This document shows, one piece after another, positions 26,385-34,969 of a stretch of 64,000 nt of DNA. Positions within the stretch are counted from its first letter, which is position 1. Each line of letters opens with the position of its first letter. The translations under genes and the position numbers were made by a program. The DNA comes from SIG603 sp964370635. Its GTDB lineage: Bacteria; Bacillota; Clostridia; Oscillospirales; Acutalibacteraceae. The stretch lies in contig CAYJJU010000002.1 of the NCBI GenBank assembly GCA_964370635.1, forward strand, positions 1-64,000, given 5' to 3'. The notes below the pieces were generated by a model. It saw only the letters and a list, made by a program, of their open reading frames with translations, ran no database searches and was not told the DNA's origin.

Positions 26385-27224
26385 TTATTTAACGTTGTAA
26401 CCTTTTGCTATGGCCTCTGGGCCTACATATTTTCTTAGCACTATAAGTATAATAATTGAAGGTATAATCAGTATCAGCGAAAGCACCGGACCTGCTGTTA
26501 GTGGGTACTGCATTATTACTCCGTAAAGTTCTACTGGCATGGTTTTAATTTGCGGAAATCCTACAAGTAGCGTTCCCTGTGCCTCTTCTAGTGAGCCTAA
26601 GAAGGTAAATATTGAGGCAACTATTATTCCGGGCATCGCCATGGGAAGTGTTATGTTGAAAAATGTTCTTATTGCACCGGCGCCCGCATCTCTTGCCGAC
26701 TCTTCCTGCTGTCTGTGAACGCTTCTAAATGAGTTTGCGGGTATCCACGTCATAAACATGAGTGAATTGAGCACATGAATTAATATAACGCCTGCAAATG
26801 TTCCCATAAGATTAAACCTGTAAAAAATGATACCTATCGAAATATAAAGTCCCATTTTAGGAAAGGCGTTACTGAGCAAAAATGAGAGTAAAAATACTTT
26901 TTTACCTTTAAAGTCAAATCTTGCAAGTGCGTATGCCGCAGGTATGCATATCAGTAGCGACACCGCCATTGTTACAATTGCAACTAAAAACGATGTAAGT
27001 ATTGAGCTTACCAAGCTGTCTTGTCCAAACACAAACTCCCACCAATTAAAGCCGAATTCACTTGGTATAATGTCTGGGTACTCATATTCGTTTGAAAAGG
27101 CGAGCATTGAAAGATTTAAAAGTGGAAGGTAGAAAAACAGCATGAACAGTGCCAAAACCACATATTCTATAATCCCCTTAATTCCCACCGTATGAAAAAA
27201 CGCCTTTGGATTTAACATTTTCAT
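26385..27224 (-). CDS. ABC transporter permease (PotC/FbpB-like)
   Basis: A 279-residue inner-membrane permease with six predicted helices. The EAA loop is VHRQQEESARDAGAGAIRTF followed by FNITLPMAMPGIIVAS. It pairs with the permease encoded downstream in the same operon. The start codon overlaps the stop of the preceding GDPD-like gene by 4 bases (ATGA), so the phosphodiesterase-like gene and the permease are translationally coupled. This coupling at both ends of the operon is the main evidence that transport and phosphodiester cleavage are functionally linked. Confidence 0.9.
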   Translation of the reverse strand: MKMLNPKAFFHTVGIKGIIEYVVLALFMLFFYLPLLNLSMLAFSNEYEYPDIIPSEFGFNWWEFVFGQDSLVSSILTSFLVAIVTMAVSLLICIPAAYALARFDFKGKKVFLLSFLLSNAFPKMGLYISIGIIFYRFNLMGTFAGVILIHVLNSLMFMTWIPANSFRSVHRQQEESARDAGAGAIRTFFNITLPMAMPGIIVASIFTFLGSLEEAQGTLLVGFPQIKTMPVELYGVIMQYPLTAGPVLSLILIIPSIIILIVLRKYVGPEAIAKGYNVK

Positions 27225-27889
27225 CTATTTTTTAGCCCCTCTCTTATAGACAAGGCATTTTTTACCTTCCTTGTCGTTATGTTTACTACATCTTCTTTTA
27301 TGTATTTTAAAAGATTTTCATCGTCGTCTACTGTCCAGATTGAAACCGGCAAAGACTCGTTTGAAACTTCACTTTTTAGCATTTCATAAAGATTATAATT
27401 CCAGTTTATCCCACTGATTTTATATTCTTTATATTTTTCAAGAGATGCCGCAAGCTCTTCTTTAACACCACTGCCTGCTTGTGTGATTTTTTCATACAGC
27501 TTATCGACAAAAATCTCCGCATTTACAAACCACTTTACATCTTCAAACTCTGTGTTTCCTATTTTAAAGCAATCAGGATTTACATCGCCTGTAAAAATCA
27601 AATTCTTTTCAACCCCACACTTTTTTGCCAGATTATAGCTTAAAAGTTCAAGGTCCTTTTCTTTTAAGTCGCAATTAATTAATTTATGTTTAAACTTTGC
27701 AAGCATTTCAAAAGCTTCTTGCAGTGTCATGCATTCTTCCACTGTTTTATCATGCGATAAGATAAGTCTACCGCCCTCGTCTTTTCGTACATCGACTTCA
27801 AACGCCTCTGCCCCACTTTTCAGCGCATAATCAATAAATTCTACAGAGTTTGGCGCTGTATTGTCGCAACCTGAATGTGCTGTTATCAT
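27221..27889 (-). CDS. Divergent glycerophosphodiester phosphodiesterase-like protein
   Basis: A 222-residue GDPD-fold protein. Compared with the canonical HRG...PENT motif it reads AHSGCDNTAPNS: the first catalytic histidine is kept but the following arginine is serine. The metal-binding pair (AFEVDVR) and the second histidine (LSHD) are retained; the third acidic ligand may be the Asp of NCDLKEKD. A late SIWTVDDDE matches the GDPD WTVN-type region. The substitutions suggest altered substrate choice or weak activity. It is the first gene of the GDPD-ABC operon, with a TATAAT box at 27920-27925 about 30 bases upstream on the minus strand and an AGAGGGA ribosome site. Confidence 0.8.
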   Translation of the reverse strand: MITAHSGCDNTAPNSVEFIDYALKSGAEAFEVDVRKDEGGRLILSHDKTVEECMTLQEAFEMLAKFKHKLINCDLKEKDLELLSYNLAKKCGVEKNLIFTGDVNPDCFKIGNTEFEDVKWFVNAEIFVDKLYEKITQAGSGVKEELAASLEKYKEYKISGINWNYNLYEMLKSEVSNESLPVSIWTVDDDENLLKYIKEDVVNITTRKVKNALSIREGLKNR

Positions 27890-28036
27890 GTTTGTTCCCT
27901 CTCTCTTTTTACTTTCACGATTATATCATGTCGTTTTTTCTGTTAAAAGATATTTACAGTAAAAGTAGTGTTAATTTCTTATAATATAAATTCTCTATTT
28001 GTTAAATCGCCGTGAAGGAAATCACTAAATTTAAAT

Positions 28037-28083
28037 AAAAAAGTGAAGTCTTGTAAAAATAAGCTTACAAACACTTCACTTTA
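28037..28083 (-). terminator. Intrinsic terminator after the SPFH gene
   Basis: On the minus strand TTAAAGTGAAGT pairs with ACTTCACTTT across an AT-rich inner stem (GTTTGTAA/TTACAAG), followed by a T-rich tract. It ends the SPFH gene 40 bases after its stop. Confidence 0.8.
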
Positions 28084-28122
28084 ATTTTAATTTATCAATC
28101 TAAAAACTGCCGAATACCGAGA

Positions 28123-29493
28123 TTACTTTGCATCGCTCTCGTCAAAGATGTCGCCACACTCAGGGCAGAATTTTGGTGGAGTTTTTGGGTCTTCCGGCTC
28201 CCATCCACATTTATCGCATTTATAAAGCGGTGCGCCCTCAGGCTTTTTGCTTCCGCACTCTGCACAGAATTTGCCTTTATTTACAGCTCCACATGAGCAG
28301 CTCCAGCCTTCGCTTTGTACAGGTTTTGGTGTTCCGCATTCTGCACAGAACTTTCCTGTATTTCCACCTTTTCCACACGAGCAACTCCAACCCTCTTGAG
28401 CAGGCGCCTGTGGTGCCGGTGCAGGTGGTGCTTGTTGTGGTTGTTGCGCTTGGTACTGTCCTTGCGGTTGTTGATATTGTTGATTTTGACCCATAGCATA
28501 TAGATTTTGTGCATTCATGCCGCCACCCATGCCTTGTGCCATGCCCATGCCCATAAATCCAGTCATTGCGCCGCCTTGATTTTTAGCCGCATCTTGCATA
28601 GCCTGAGCCTGCGCGCCTACTAGGTGAGCCGCCGCCATGTTTGGATTTCTAAATGTAGCATTTCTTTGAAGCTCTTTAATCATGGCCTCGTCTTCTTCAG
28701 ATGCCTTTACAGACGACACGCCAAAGGAATTAATTTTAAGTCCTCTAAGTTCTGTCCATTTTTTAGATAATACTTCATTAAGGGCATCTGCAAGCTCCAT
28801 AGTATGTCCAGGAAGCATGCTATAGCGTATGCCCATTGCAGAAATTTTTGCAAAAGCCGGCTGCAAAGCTGTCATAAGCTCGCTTTTTAGTTGGCTGTCT
28901 ATCTCGCCTCTTTCATAGTCGCCGTCTACATTTCCACAAACGTTTGTGTAAAATAAAAGTGGGTCCACAACTTTATATGAGTATTCACCGTGACAGCGAA
29001 TCGAAATATCTACATCAAGTCCTATATTTTGGTCTACAACTCTAAATGGAACAGGGCTTGGAGTGCCGTACTTATTGCCTATAATTTCTTTTGTATTAAT
29101 ATAGTATACACGTTGGTCACGGCTTGCCTGTCCGCCAAATGTAAAACGATGTCCTATATTTGCAAAGGTGCTCTTAATTCCCTCACCCAAATCACCGTTA
29201 AAGATTGAGGGTTCTGTAGACGAATCATACACGAATTCGCCGGGTTCGGCGCAAAGCTCAACTACTTTACCGTTGTCGACTATCATCATGCACTGTCCGT
29301 CTGCAACTGCAACAACAGAGCCACTGCTAATGATGTTTTGCTCACCCTTAGTATTAGAGCTTCTACCGCTTTGTCGCTTCTCGCCTTTTCTTACAAGCAC
29401 ATGGCTTTCCATTGCATCGCAATAAAAAAATTCTTTCCACTGATCGGCAAATACTCCACCTGCCGCACCGACTATAGCTTTAATAAGTCCCAT
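28123..29493 (-). CDS. SPFH-domain protein with three C-terminal zinc ribbons (YdjI-like)
   Basis: A 456-residue cytoplasmic protein. The N-terminal two thirds form an SPFH/virion-core-like domain (start MGLIKAIVGAAGGVFADQWK; later FVYDSSTEPSIF and RGLKINSFGVSSVKASEED). Next comes a Gly/Met/Gln/Pro-rich low-complexity linker (about residues 300-372), then three zinc ribbons: WSCSCGKGGNTGKFCAECG, WSCSCGAVNKGKFCAECG, and YKCDKCGW with FCPECGD. In Bacillus subtilis the related YdjI works with YdjG/YdjH to bring PspA to the membrane. A YdjG-like zinc-ribbon membrane protein is encoded at 41349-42464 in this window but not next to it. Start supported by GGAGG 9 bases upstream. Confidence 0.88.
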   Translation of the reverse strand: MGLIKAIVGAAGGVFADQWKEFFYCDAMESHVLVRKGEKRQSGRSSNTKGEQNIISSGSVVAVADGQCMMIVDNGKVVELCAEPGEFVYDSSTEPSIFNGDLGEGIKSTFANIGHRFTFGGQASRDQRVYYINTKEIIGNKYGTPSPVPFRVVDQNIGLDVDISIRCHGEYSYKVVDPLLFYTNVCGNVDGDYERGEIDSQLKSELMTALQPAFAKISAMGIRYSMLPGHTMELADALNEVLSKKWTELRGLKINSFGVSSVKASEEDEAMIKELQRNATFRNPNMAAAHLVGAQAQAMQDAAKNQGGAMTGFMGMGMAQGMGGGMNAQNLYAMGQNQQYQQPQGQYQAQQPQQAPPAPAPQAPAQEGWSCSCGKGGNTGKFCAECGTPKPVQSEGWSCSCGAVNKGKFCAECGSKKPEGAPLYKCDKCGWEPEDPKTPPKFCPECGDIFDESDAK

Positions 29494-29534
29494 AAATATA
29501 TCCTCCGTTCAATTTATATATATAGTTTGGCTAT

Positions 29535-29563
29535 ATTATATAATAAATTAAGTATATTGTACA
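29535..29563 (-). promoter_or_regulatory. Probable promoter of the SPFH gene
   Basis: Minus-strand TATAAT (29535-29540) with TGTACA as a weak -35 (29558-29563) at 17-base spacing, 42 bases upstream of the ATG. Confidence 0.5.
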
Positions 29564-29868
29564 GAGGAAAAATGAAAATAGTTTTAAGTTACCAATTATC
29601 ATGAGAATTAGTTGCAATTTGAATAAAATCATGTTATAATTTTAACAATAAATTCCAAGACTAAAGTCAGCCGAGCTTTTAAAAATTCAAGCTGTCGGTT
29701 CTACTAAAGTCAAGGACTTAAAATGACAAAATCGCTCTAAAACGTTAAGGTTACCTTTCGACAAAGACGGCTTTGCAAATTTAAATCATAAAATTTGTAT
29801 TTTGCTGTACTTTTATATTAGTATAGCTTTTTTTGTCTAACAAACATTTTTGAAAAGAGGAAATTTCT
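29564..29868. other. Non-coding region upstream of the NMT1-type transporter operon
   Basis: About 300 bases without a gene. It holds a hairpin CCGAGCTT...AAGCTGTCGG near 29673-29700 and the words ACTAAAGTCA/ACTAAAGTCAAGGACTT repeated about 42 bases apart (near 29660 and 29702), the second followed by a small AAGTC/GACTT hairpin. I do not recognise a riboswitch. AAAAGAGGAAA precedes the next gene. Confidence 0.4.
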
Positions 29869-30939
29869 ATGAAAAAAATTCTATCAATTTTATCACTAAC
29901 TCTTGTATTTGCAATGCTTTTCACGGCTTGCTCTTCGGCACCTTCAAGCTCTACACCTTCGAGTGAGAATGAAAGCCAAAGTGAAAGTGAAAGCGTAAGT
30001 GAGAGTGAAAGTGAAAGCGAGAGTGAAAGCGAAGAGCTTGACTCAAAACCTGTCGTTAATCTAGCAGGTCTTACAGGCCCTACAACCATGGGTATGGTTC
30101 AGTTACTAGAAGAAAATGAAGCTCAAACTGCTGACAACGAATACAGCTTTACACTTGCAGGCACGGCCGACGAAATCACACCAAAACTAATTCAAGGCGA
30201 ACTTGACATTGCCGCAGTCCCTGCAAACCTTGCCTCTACTCTTTATAACAACACCGATGGTGAAATAGTAACAATTGCTATAAACACTTTAGGCGTTTTA
30301 TACATGACAGAAGTAGGCGACAGCATTACATCTGTAGAAGATTTAAAAGGCAAAACAATTTTAGCAACAGGCAAAGGCACTACTCCTGAATACACTTTAA
30401 GATACATTTTAACCGAAAATGGCATAGACCCTGATGTAGATGTTACACTTGAGTGGAAATCAGAAGCTACTGAAATCGTGGCTCACCTACAAGAGAGCTC
30501 AGAGGGCGTTGTAGCACTTCTTCCACAACCTTTTGCAACAGTTGCTCAAACTCAAGTCGAGGGTTTAAACATAGTGCTTGACATGACAGAAGAATGGAAC
30601 AAGCTTGAAAACGGAAGCCAACTTGTAACAGGCGTATATGTTGCAAGAAAAGAATTTATCGAAAATAACCCGGAAGCACTTGCTAATTTCTTTGCAGATT
30701 ACGAAGAATCAGCAGCTTTTGTAAACGAAAACCCGGCCGATGCCGCAGTTATGGTTGAAAAAATTGGCATAACATCGGCCGCTGTTGCCGAAAAAGCTAT
30801 ACCGCTTGCAAGTATAACAGACCTTACAGGCGAAGAGATGTATAACGCCCTTAACGGTTATCTACAAGTATTATTTGACCAAAACCCACAAGCCATAGGC
30901 GGAACTATGCCTGCTGACGACTTCTATTATGGAAAATAA
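29869..30939 (+). CDS. ABC transporter substrate-binding lipoprotein (NMT1/SsuA/TauA type)
   Basis: A 356-residue lipoprotein with lipobox FTAC (Cys21) and a Ser/Glu repeat linker (residues about 40-62, repeated SESESE) before an NMT1/THI5-like binding domain. Domain marks are VNLAGLTGPTTMGMVQLLEE, LIQGELDIAAVPANLASTLY and DLKGKTILATGKGTTPEYTL. Relatives bind sulfonates, nitrate, bicarbonate or thiamine precursors; nothing here decides which. Its end overlaps the start of the permease gene by 11 bases, so the three transporter genes form one operon. The ribosome site is AGAGGAAA, 8 bases before the ATG. Confidence 0.92.
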   Translation: MKKILSILSLTLVFAMLFTACSSAPSSSTPSSENESQSESESVSESESESESESEELDSKPVVNLAGLTGPTTMGMVQLLEENEAQTADNEYSFTLAGTADEITPKLIQGELDIAAVPANLASTLYNNTDGEIVTIAINTLGVLYMTEVGDSITSVEDLKGKTILATGKGTTPEYTLRYILTENGIDPDVDVTLEWKSEATEIVAHLQESSEGVVALLPQPFATVAQTQVEGLNIVLDMTEEWNKLENGSQLVTGVYVARKEFIENNPEALANFFADYEESAAFVNENPADAAVMVEKIGITSAAVAEKAIPLASITDLTGEEMYNALNGYLQVLFDQNPQAIGGTMPADDFYYGK

Positions 30940-31687
30940 AAAATTTTTAAAACAAAGCATCGCCTGGATAATTGCCATAGTTTTATGGCAATTAGGGGCG
31001 ATGTATTTAAACAGAGAAATACTTTTAACATCTCCTATCACTGTGGCTTTAAGACTTTATGAATTAGTTTTTGAGCCACATTTTTGGAGTGCGGTCTTTT
31101 TTTCCTTTACACGAATAGTCGCAGGCTTTCTTTTGTCGCTCTTAGTGGGAATTACACTTGCCACTCTCAGCGCAAAATCCCAGACCGTGGAATTTTTGCT
31201 ACAGCCGTATATCACAGTAATAAAAGCAGTTCCAGTGGCTTCGTTTATAATACTCTGTTTAATTTGGCTAAATTCTTCAACCCTATCAATTTTCATCTCG
31301 TTTTTAATGGTGCTCCCCATAGTTTATTCAAACATTTTAAGTGGATTAAAGGCAACAGATAAAAAAATGCTTGAAATGGCCCAGGTTTTCAAATTAAGTT
31401 TTAAGAAAAAGGTAAAGTATATATACTTGCCACATATCAAGCCATATTTTGCATCTGCCTGCACACTAGGCCTAGGCCTTGCATGGAAAGCCGGAATAGC
31501 GGCCGAGATTATCGGCATACCACAGGGCTCTATGGGCGAAAAACTATATAGCGCAAAGGTGCTTTTAAACACACCGGATTTATTCGCTTGGACGGTGGTC
31601 ATAGTCATAGCAAGTGTAATTTTTGAAAAAATTTTCACACTGGCTTTAAAACCGATATACAAAAAACCTAACACAGAAAGAAGTTAA
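30929..31687 (+). CDS. ABC transporter permease (SsuC/TauC type)
   Basis: A 252-residue permease with an N-terminal helix (AWIIAIVLWQLGAMYL), the PSP/TSPIT entry segment (LLTSPITVALRLYEL) and the EAA-type loop around KMLEMAQVFKLSFKKKVKYI. The C-terminal LGLGLAWKAGIAAEIIG segment is typical of the SsuC/TauC/ThiX permeases. It forms the membrane part of the importer between the binding lipoprotein and the short ATPase. Confidence 0.92.
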   Translation: MENKKFLKQSIAWIIAIVLWQLGAMYLNREILLTSPITVALRLYELVFEPHFWSAVFFSFTRIVAGFLLSLLVGITLATLSAKSQTVEFLLQPYITVIKAVPVASFIILCLIWLNSSTLSIFISFLMVLPIVYSNILSGLKATDKKMLEMAQVFKLSFKKKVKYIYLPHIKPYFASACTLGLGLAWKAGIAAEIIGIPQGSMGEKLYSAKVLLNTPDLFAWTVVIVIASVIFEKIFTLALKPIYKKPNTERS

Positions 31688-31690
31688 ACT

Positions 31691-32254
31691 ATGGACATTA
31701 TTTTAAAAAACATTTCAAAGAGTTTTGGCGATAAAAAGGTTTTAGAAAATTTCGATATAGAATTTAAAGAGGGTCAAATCACTTGCATCATGGGTGCCTC
31801 AGGAAGTGGAAAAACCACTCTACTCTATCTTCTTTTAGGACTTTTAAAACCCGACAGCGGCGAAATTAAAATGAGCGATAAAATATCCGTTATGTTTCAA
31901 GAAGACCGACTTTGTGAAGATTTTACGGCAGTGGATAATATCTCTGTGGTGTTAAAAAACTATGATAAAAAGCTTATAAAAAAGCATTTAAAAAGTGTTG
32001 GGATAGACGATAATGCCTTGATATCAAACTTTAGCGGAGGCATGAAAAGGCGTGTAGCCCTTGTGCGTGCTATAATGTACGACTGTGAAGTAGTCTTACT
32101 TGACGAGCCTTTTAAAGGCCTAGACGAAGACACAAGGCAAATTTGCATAGACTATATAAAACAAAACCTAAACGGCAGAACGCTTATAATGATAACCCAC
32201 TACGTCGACGAAGTAGAGCTTATGGGCGGAAAACTTATAAACATAGACAAATAA
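31691..32254 (+). CDS. Short ABC transporter ATP-binding protein (SsuB/TauB-like)
   Basis: A 187-residue ABC ATPase: Walker A GASGSGKTTLLYLLL, Q-loop VMFQEDRLCEDFTAVDN, signature FSGGMKRRVALVRA, Walker B VVLLDEPFKGLDE and H-loop ITHYVDEVELM. It is about 50-60 residues shorter than usual SsuB/TauB proteins because it ends soon after the H-loop, but all nucleotide-binding motifs are intact, so it looks minimal rather than broken. It starts 3 bases after the permease stop and ends the operon just before a strong terminator. Confidence 0.91.
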   Translation: MDIILKNISKSFGDKKVLENFDIEFKEGQITCIMGASGSGKTTLLYLLLGLLKPDSGEIKMSDKISVMFQEDRLCEDFTAVDNISVVLKNYDKKLIKKHLKSVGIDDNALISNFSGGMKRRVALVRAIMYDCEVVLLDEPFKGLDEDTRQICIDYIKQNLNGRTLIMITHYVDEVELMGGKLINIDK

Positions 32255-32285
32255 ATCCCATGGAATTTTTTACTCCATGGGATTT
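32253..32285. terminator. Bidirectional intrinsic terminator
   Basis: AAATCCCATGGA pairs perfectly with TCCATGGGATTT across a 9-base loop; ATTTTATTT follows on the plus strand. It separates the convergent transporter operon and the DUF234 ATPase gene. Confidence 0.88.
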
Positions 32286-32288
32286 ATT

Positions 32289-33680
32289 TTATTTATATAT
32301 ATCTTCAAGTGTTAATAACTTTACTTCTTCTTTTTTTGCAAGCTCTATAAGCTCCGTCTTGAACCCAGCTTTAGAAAAAATATAGTAGTGATACTTGCTT
32401 CCTTTTCCGAACACATTCGCATATTTTTTTAAAAGTTCCAGCTCGTTTACACCTATTTTTTCATTTTTATATTTGCACGAGCCTATAATATATTCGTTTC
32501 CACTTGCAGGAGTGCCTACAATATCTATTTCTACTTCTTTTTTTTCTTTATTATCAGTGCCCCACCACTGCCCAATATCAGATAGTATGATAGGCAAATT
32601 CTCAGCATATTTTAACAAATAGTCTTTACACATTTTTTCAAAAATAAGTCCCATATAATCCGATAAAAATGGTTTAACTGTCACATCATATATACTTGAA
32701 ATTCTTCCTGAATTAATAGCAGAAATATTCATTGGCACAAATCTATACCAGAATCTAAAAAAGTTATCTGAGATTTTATATATGGTTTTTCTGCCAGATT
32801 TTTCTCCTGTTGGTGTTTCTTTTTTTATAATTCCAAGGCTAGTTAAGGTTGTAATATATTTTGTACACTTGCTATTTTCTAACCCACTTTTTGTAGATAT
32901 TTCATTTAGCCTTGAAGCTCCTTCGGCAACTGCTTTTATGATAGAATTATAAACAGCAGGCTCTCGAAGTTCTTGCTTTAATAAATTTTCAGGCTCTTCA
33001 AAGAGGTAGCTTGAGTTATCAAACAAATTATCAATTAAAGCTGTATCAACACTTTTTTTAACATTTAATTTGTTGATATAGTGGGGGATACCACCTGTTA
33101 TACCATAGATTAAGGCTTGCTTTTTACAAGATAAATCTTTATTAAAAGCCGTCATTTCTTTATATGTCATTGCAGATATTTTAAGCTGCGCTGTTCTTCT
33201 GCCAAAGAGTGGGCTTTGATAACCCAGCACTTGATTTTCCATAAAACTCATTGACGAACCACATAAAATGAGAAACAATTTACTCTCTTGCCACTTGTGG
33301 TCTATTAAATGCTGTATTCTTGAAGATATCGACGCTTCAGATTTTGCAAGATACGGGTACTCATCAATAACAAGCACAAGCCTTTTTCCTTTAGATGTAT
33401 TTGTGATAACATCAAATGCGTGCTCATAACTTTCAAAGGTAGCAGTTGTTCCTGAATTAGGGTATAGGTAAGAATGGATAGATTTTGAAAAGGTTTTTAA
33501 ATTTTCGTCCGAAGTAGTTTCAAGCGCCGAAAAGTAAATTACATCTTTATCTTTGCAAAATTCATTTATTATCGTGGTTTTGCCAACTCGTCGTCTGCCA
33601 TAGATAACAACACATTCAAATTCATCGCTGTTATAGCGTTTATTAAGAGTCGATATTTCATTCTCTCTTCCAAAAAACAT
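32289..33680 (-). CDS. Archaeal-type AAA ATPase with C-terminal DUF234 nuclease-like domain
   Basis: The ATG at 33680 is chosen (AAGGAGG 5 bases upstream), giving 463 residues. The N-terminal ATPase domain (PF01637 type) has Walker A IYGRRRVGKTTI and Walker B LVLVIDEYPYLAKSE, followed by the LILCGSSMSFME sensor. A winged-helix segment follows around residues 230-300 (STKSGLENSKCTKYITTL). The C-terminal DUF234 domain has EVEIDIVG and IIGSCKYKNEKIG, matching the PD-(D/E)xK nuclease pattern. Members are widespread in gut Firmicutes and archaea; their role is unknown. It is transcribed alone, with no partner genes. Confidence 0.9.
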   Translation of the reverse strand: MFFGRENEISTLNKRYNSDEFECVVIYGRRRVGKTTIINEFCKDKDVIYFSALETTSDENLKTFSKSIHSYLYPNSGTTATFESYEHAFDVITNTSKGKRLVLVIDEYPYLAKSEASISSRIQHLIDHKWQESKLFLILCGSSMSFMENQVLGYQSPLFGRRTAQLKISAMTYKEMTAFNKDLSCKKQALIYGITGGIPHYINKLNVKKSVDTALIDNLFDNSSYLFEEPENLLKQELREPAVYNSIIKAVAEGASRLNEISTKSGLENSKCTKYITTLTSLGIIKKETPTGEKSGRKTIYKISDNFFRFWYRFVPMNISAINSGRISSIYDVTVKPFLSDYMGLIFEKMCKDYLLKYAENLPIILSDIGQWWGTDNKEKKEVEIDIVGTPASGNEYIIGSCKYKNEKIGVNELELLKKYANVFGKGSKYHYYIFSKAGFKTELIELAKKEEVKLLTLEDIYK

Positions 33681-33865
33681 AAGCTCCTCCTTAAAACAAT
33701 TAATATACTCGTAATTCACTAACTTACGAGTATATTATAGTCTTGTTATTGCCTTTTTGTCAAGGAAAATACATCTTTAATTTAAAATTATTTGTTTGTT
33801 TCTTGTGTTTTGCTCATTTGATAACTCCATTTTAATAATTTTTTGTTTTGTTATGAGGCGTGTGC

Positions 33866-34471
33866 TCATAATAGTATGCTATTCAGTATGTTATTAAATT
33901 CTTTTACATTTCTTTTTTCGTCATCGAAAAAAATAGTTTTCATTCCCATTGAATTTGGAGTTGTTAAATTTTCCTCTGTATTGTCAATAAAGACACATTC
34001 ATTGGCATTCACCTTTAGCTGCTTGCTAACATAATGAAAAATTTCACTTGACCGCTTATTCATTTTTAATTCTGCAGAAATTGCAATGCAATCAAAGTAT
34101 TTATACAAATCTCTATTATTAAAGATATTATCTATCCTATCTAATTTGTTGTCTGTTATCAACCCAATTAAATATTGATGTTTTAAATCTTTTAATATAC
34201 CTATCATTTCTTCATCAAGTTTTGTTGCCATAAAAGACTCTATGAGAATATCATATGATATTTCTTGGTTTACATCACTACAAAATTTATCCCACATGTC
34301 TTCATGAACAATATCTCCACTCAGCAAAGCTCGATTGTGCTTATAATAGCTTTGTTTCACAATATCTAAAGGTATGTCGTATTTTCTTGATATATAGTTA
34401 GTTATTGAGGTTGAACCAGTCTTATCAATAGTTAACACACCGTCAAAATCAAATAAAATTGCTTTTATCAT
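33866..34471 (-). CDS. HAD-family hydrolase
   Basis: A 201-residue haloacid-dehalogenase-like phosphatase. Motif I is ILFDFDGVLTID (nucleophile Asp8, acid Asp10), an alpha-helical cap follows (about residues 20-85), motif II is LIGLITDN, motif III is the lysine in the LKMNKRSSE segment, and motif IV is CVFIDNTEEN. It should dephosphorylate a small metabolite in the cytoplasm; the substrate cannot be inferred. AGAGG lies 8 bases upstream of the ATG. The gap to the DUF234 ATPase gene (about 185 bases) holds nothing I recognise. Confidence 0.88.
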   Translation of the reverse strand: MIKAILFDFDGVLTIDKTGSTSITNYISRKYDIPLDIVKQSYYKHNRALLSGDIVHEDMWDKFCSDVNQEISYDILIESFMATKLDEEMIGILKDLKHQYLIGLITDNKLDRIDNIFNNRDLYKYFDCIAISAELKMNKRSSEIFHYVSKQLKVNANECVFIDNTEENLTTPNSMGMKTIFFDDEKRNVKEFNNILNSILL

Positions 34472-34567
34472 TTTTTACACCTCTAGTTATATTAATTGCA
34501 TGGCTAAAAAGCTAACTCCACAAATGTTAAACACTTCAATCACTATATAAATTATGATAATTATACT

Positions 34568-34789
34568 CTATTTCCTCTCAAACATTCCCCATATTGAGAG
34601 TAAAATTCCTATAACTGCTATTCCAATAAAAATGTATAGCGCTGGCATTAGTCCATACTCGGCTAAATTCCAAAAGGCTGAAAACTGCCCGTTTACTGTC
34701 CATTCATTTGACATTGCACCTGCTAATAAAATTGCCGTACTGACAATACCTGTCAAAAACATAACAGAACCAAATATTAATTTTTTCAT
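34568..34789 (-). CDS. Small membrane protein with two transmembrane helices
   Basis: A 73-residue protein with two strongly hydrophobic segments (residues about 4-25 and 46-68) separated by a short aromatic loop (NEWTVNGQFSAFWNLAEYG) and ending in the charged MFERK. AGGAG lies 9 bases upstream of the ATG, which supports real translation. I do not recognise the family. No obvious partner gene adjoins it: the HAD gene follows after about 95 bases and release factor 3 precedes it in the other direction of the map. Confidence 0.65.
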   Translation of the reverse strand: MKKLIFGSVMFLTGIVSTAILLAGAMSNEWTVNGQFSAFWNLAEYGLMPALYIFIGIAVIGILLSIWGMFERK

Positions 34790-34844
34790 TTATTAAATCT
34801 CCTAATTTTATTATTTAAACTACAATAATCGGCAAGAGCAGAGC

Positions 34845-34968
34845 CCTTGCCCTACACCGTAATTTGCTGTTTTATGAAAAATAAATATAATAAAAAATCC
34901 GCAGGATTTTCACCACAACTCTTCACTTTTCACTTTTCACTCTTCACTTGAACGCAATGCGTTCACTG
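34845..34968. repeat. Copy of the composite intergenic repeat
   Basis: Contains AAAAAATCCGCAGGATTTTC, a CTCTTCACTTTTCACTTTTC heptad-like stretch and the inverted repeat GAACGCAATGCGTTC, the same modules that separate the solute-binding genes at 54-63 kb. It ends one base before the release factor 3 stop codon. Confidence 0.75.
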
Positions 34969-34969
34969 C

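Noticed and set aside
29781..30089. Minus-strand frame with repeated Ser-Leu
   Set aside because: It is the antisense of the Ser/Glu repeat linker of the binding lipoprotein at 29869, not a gene or a repeat element.
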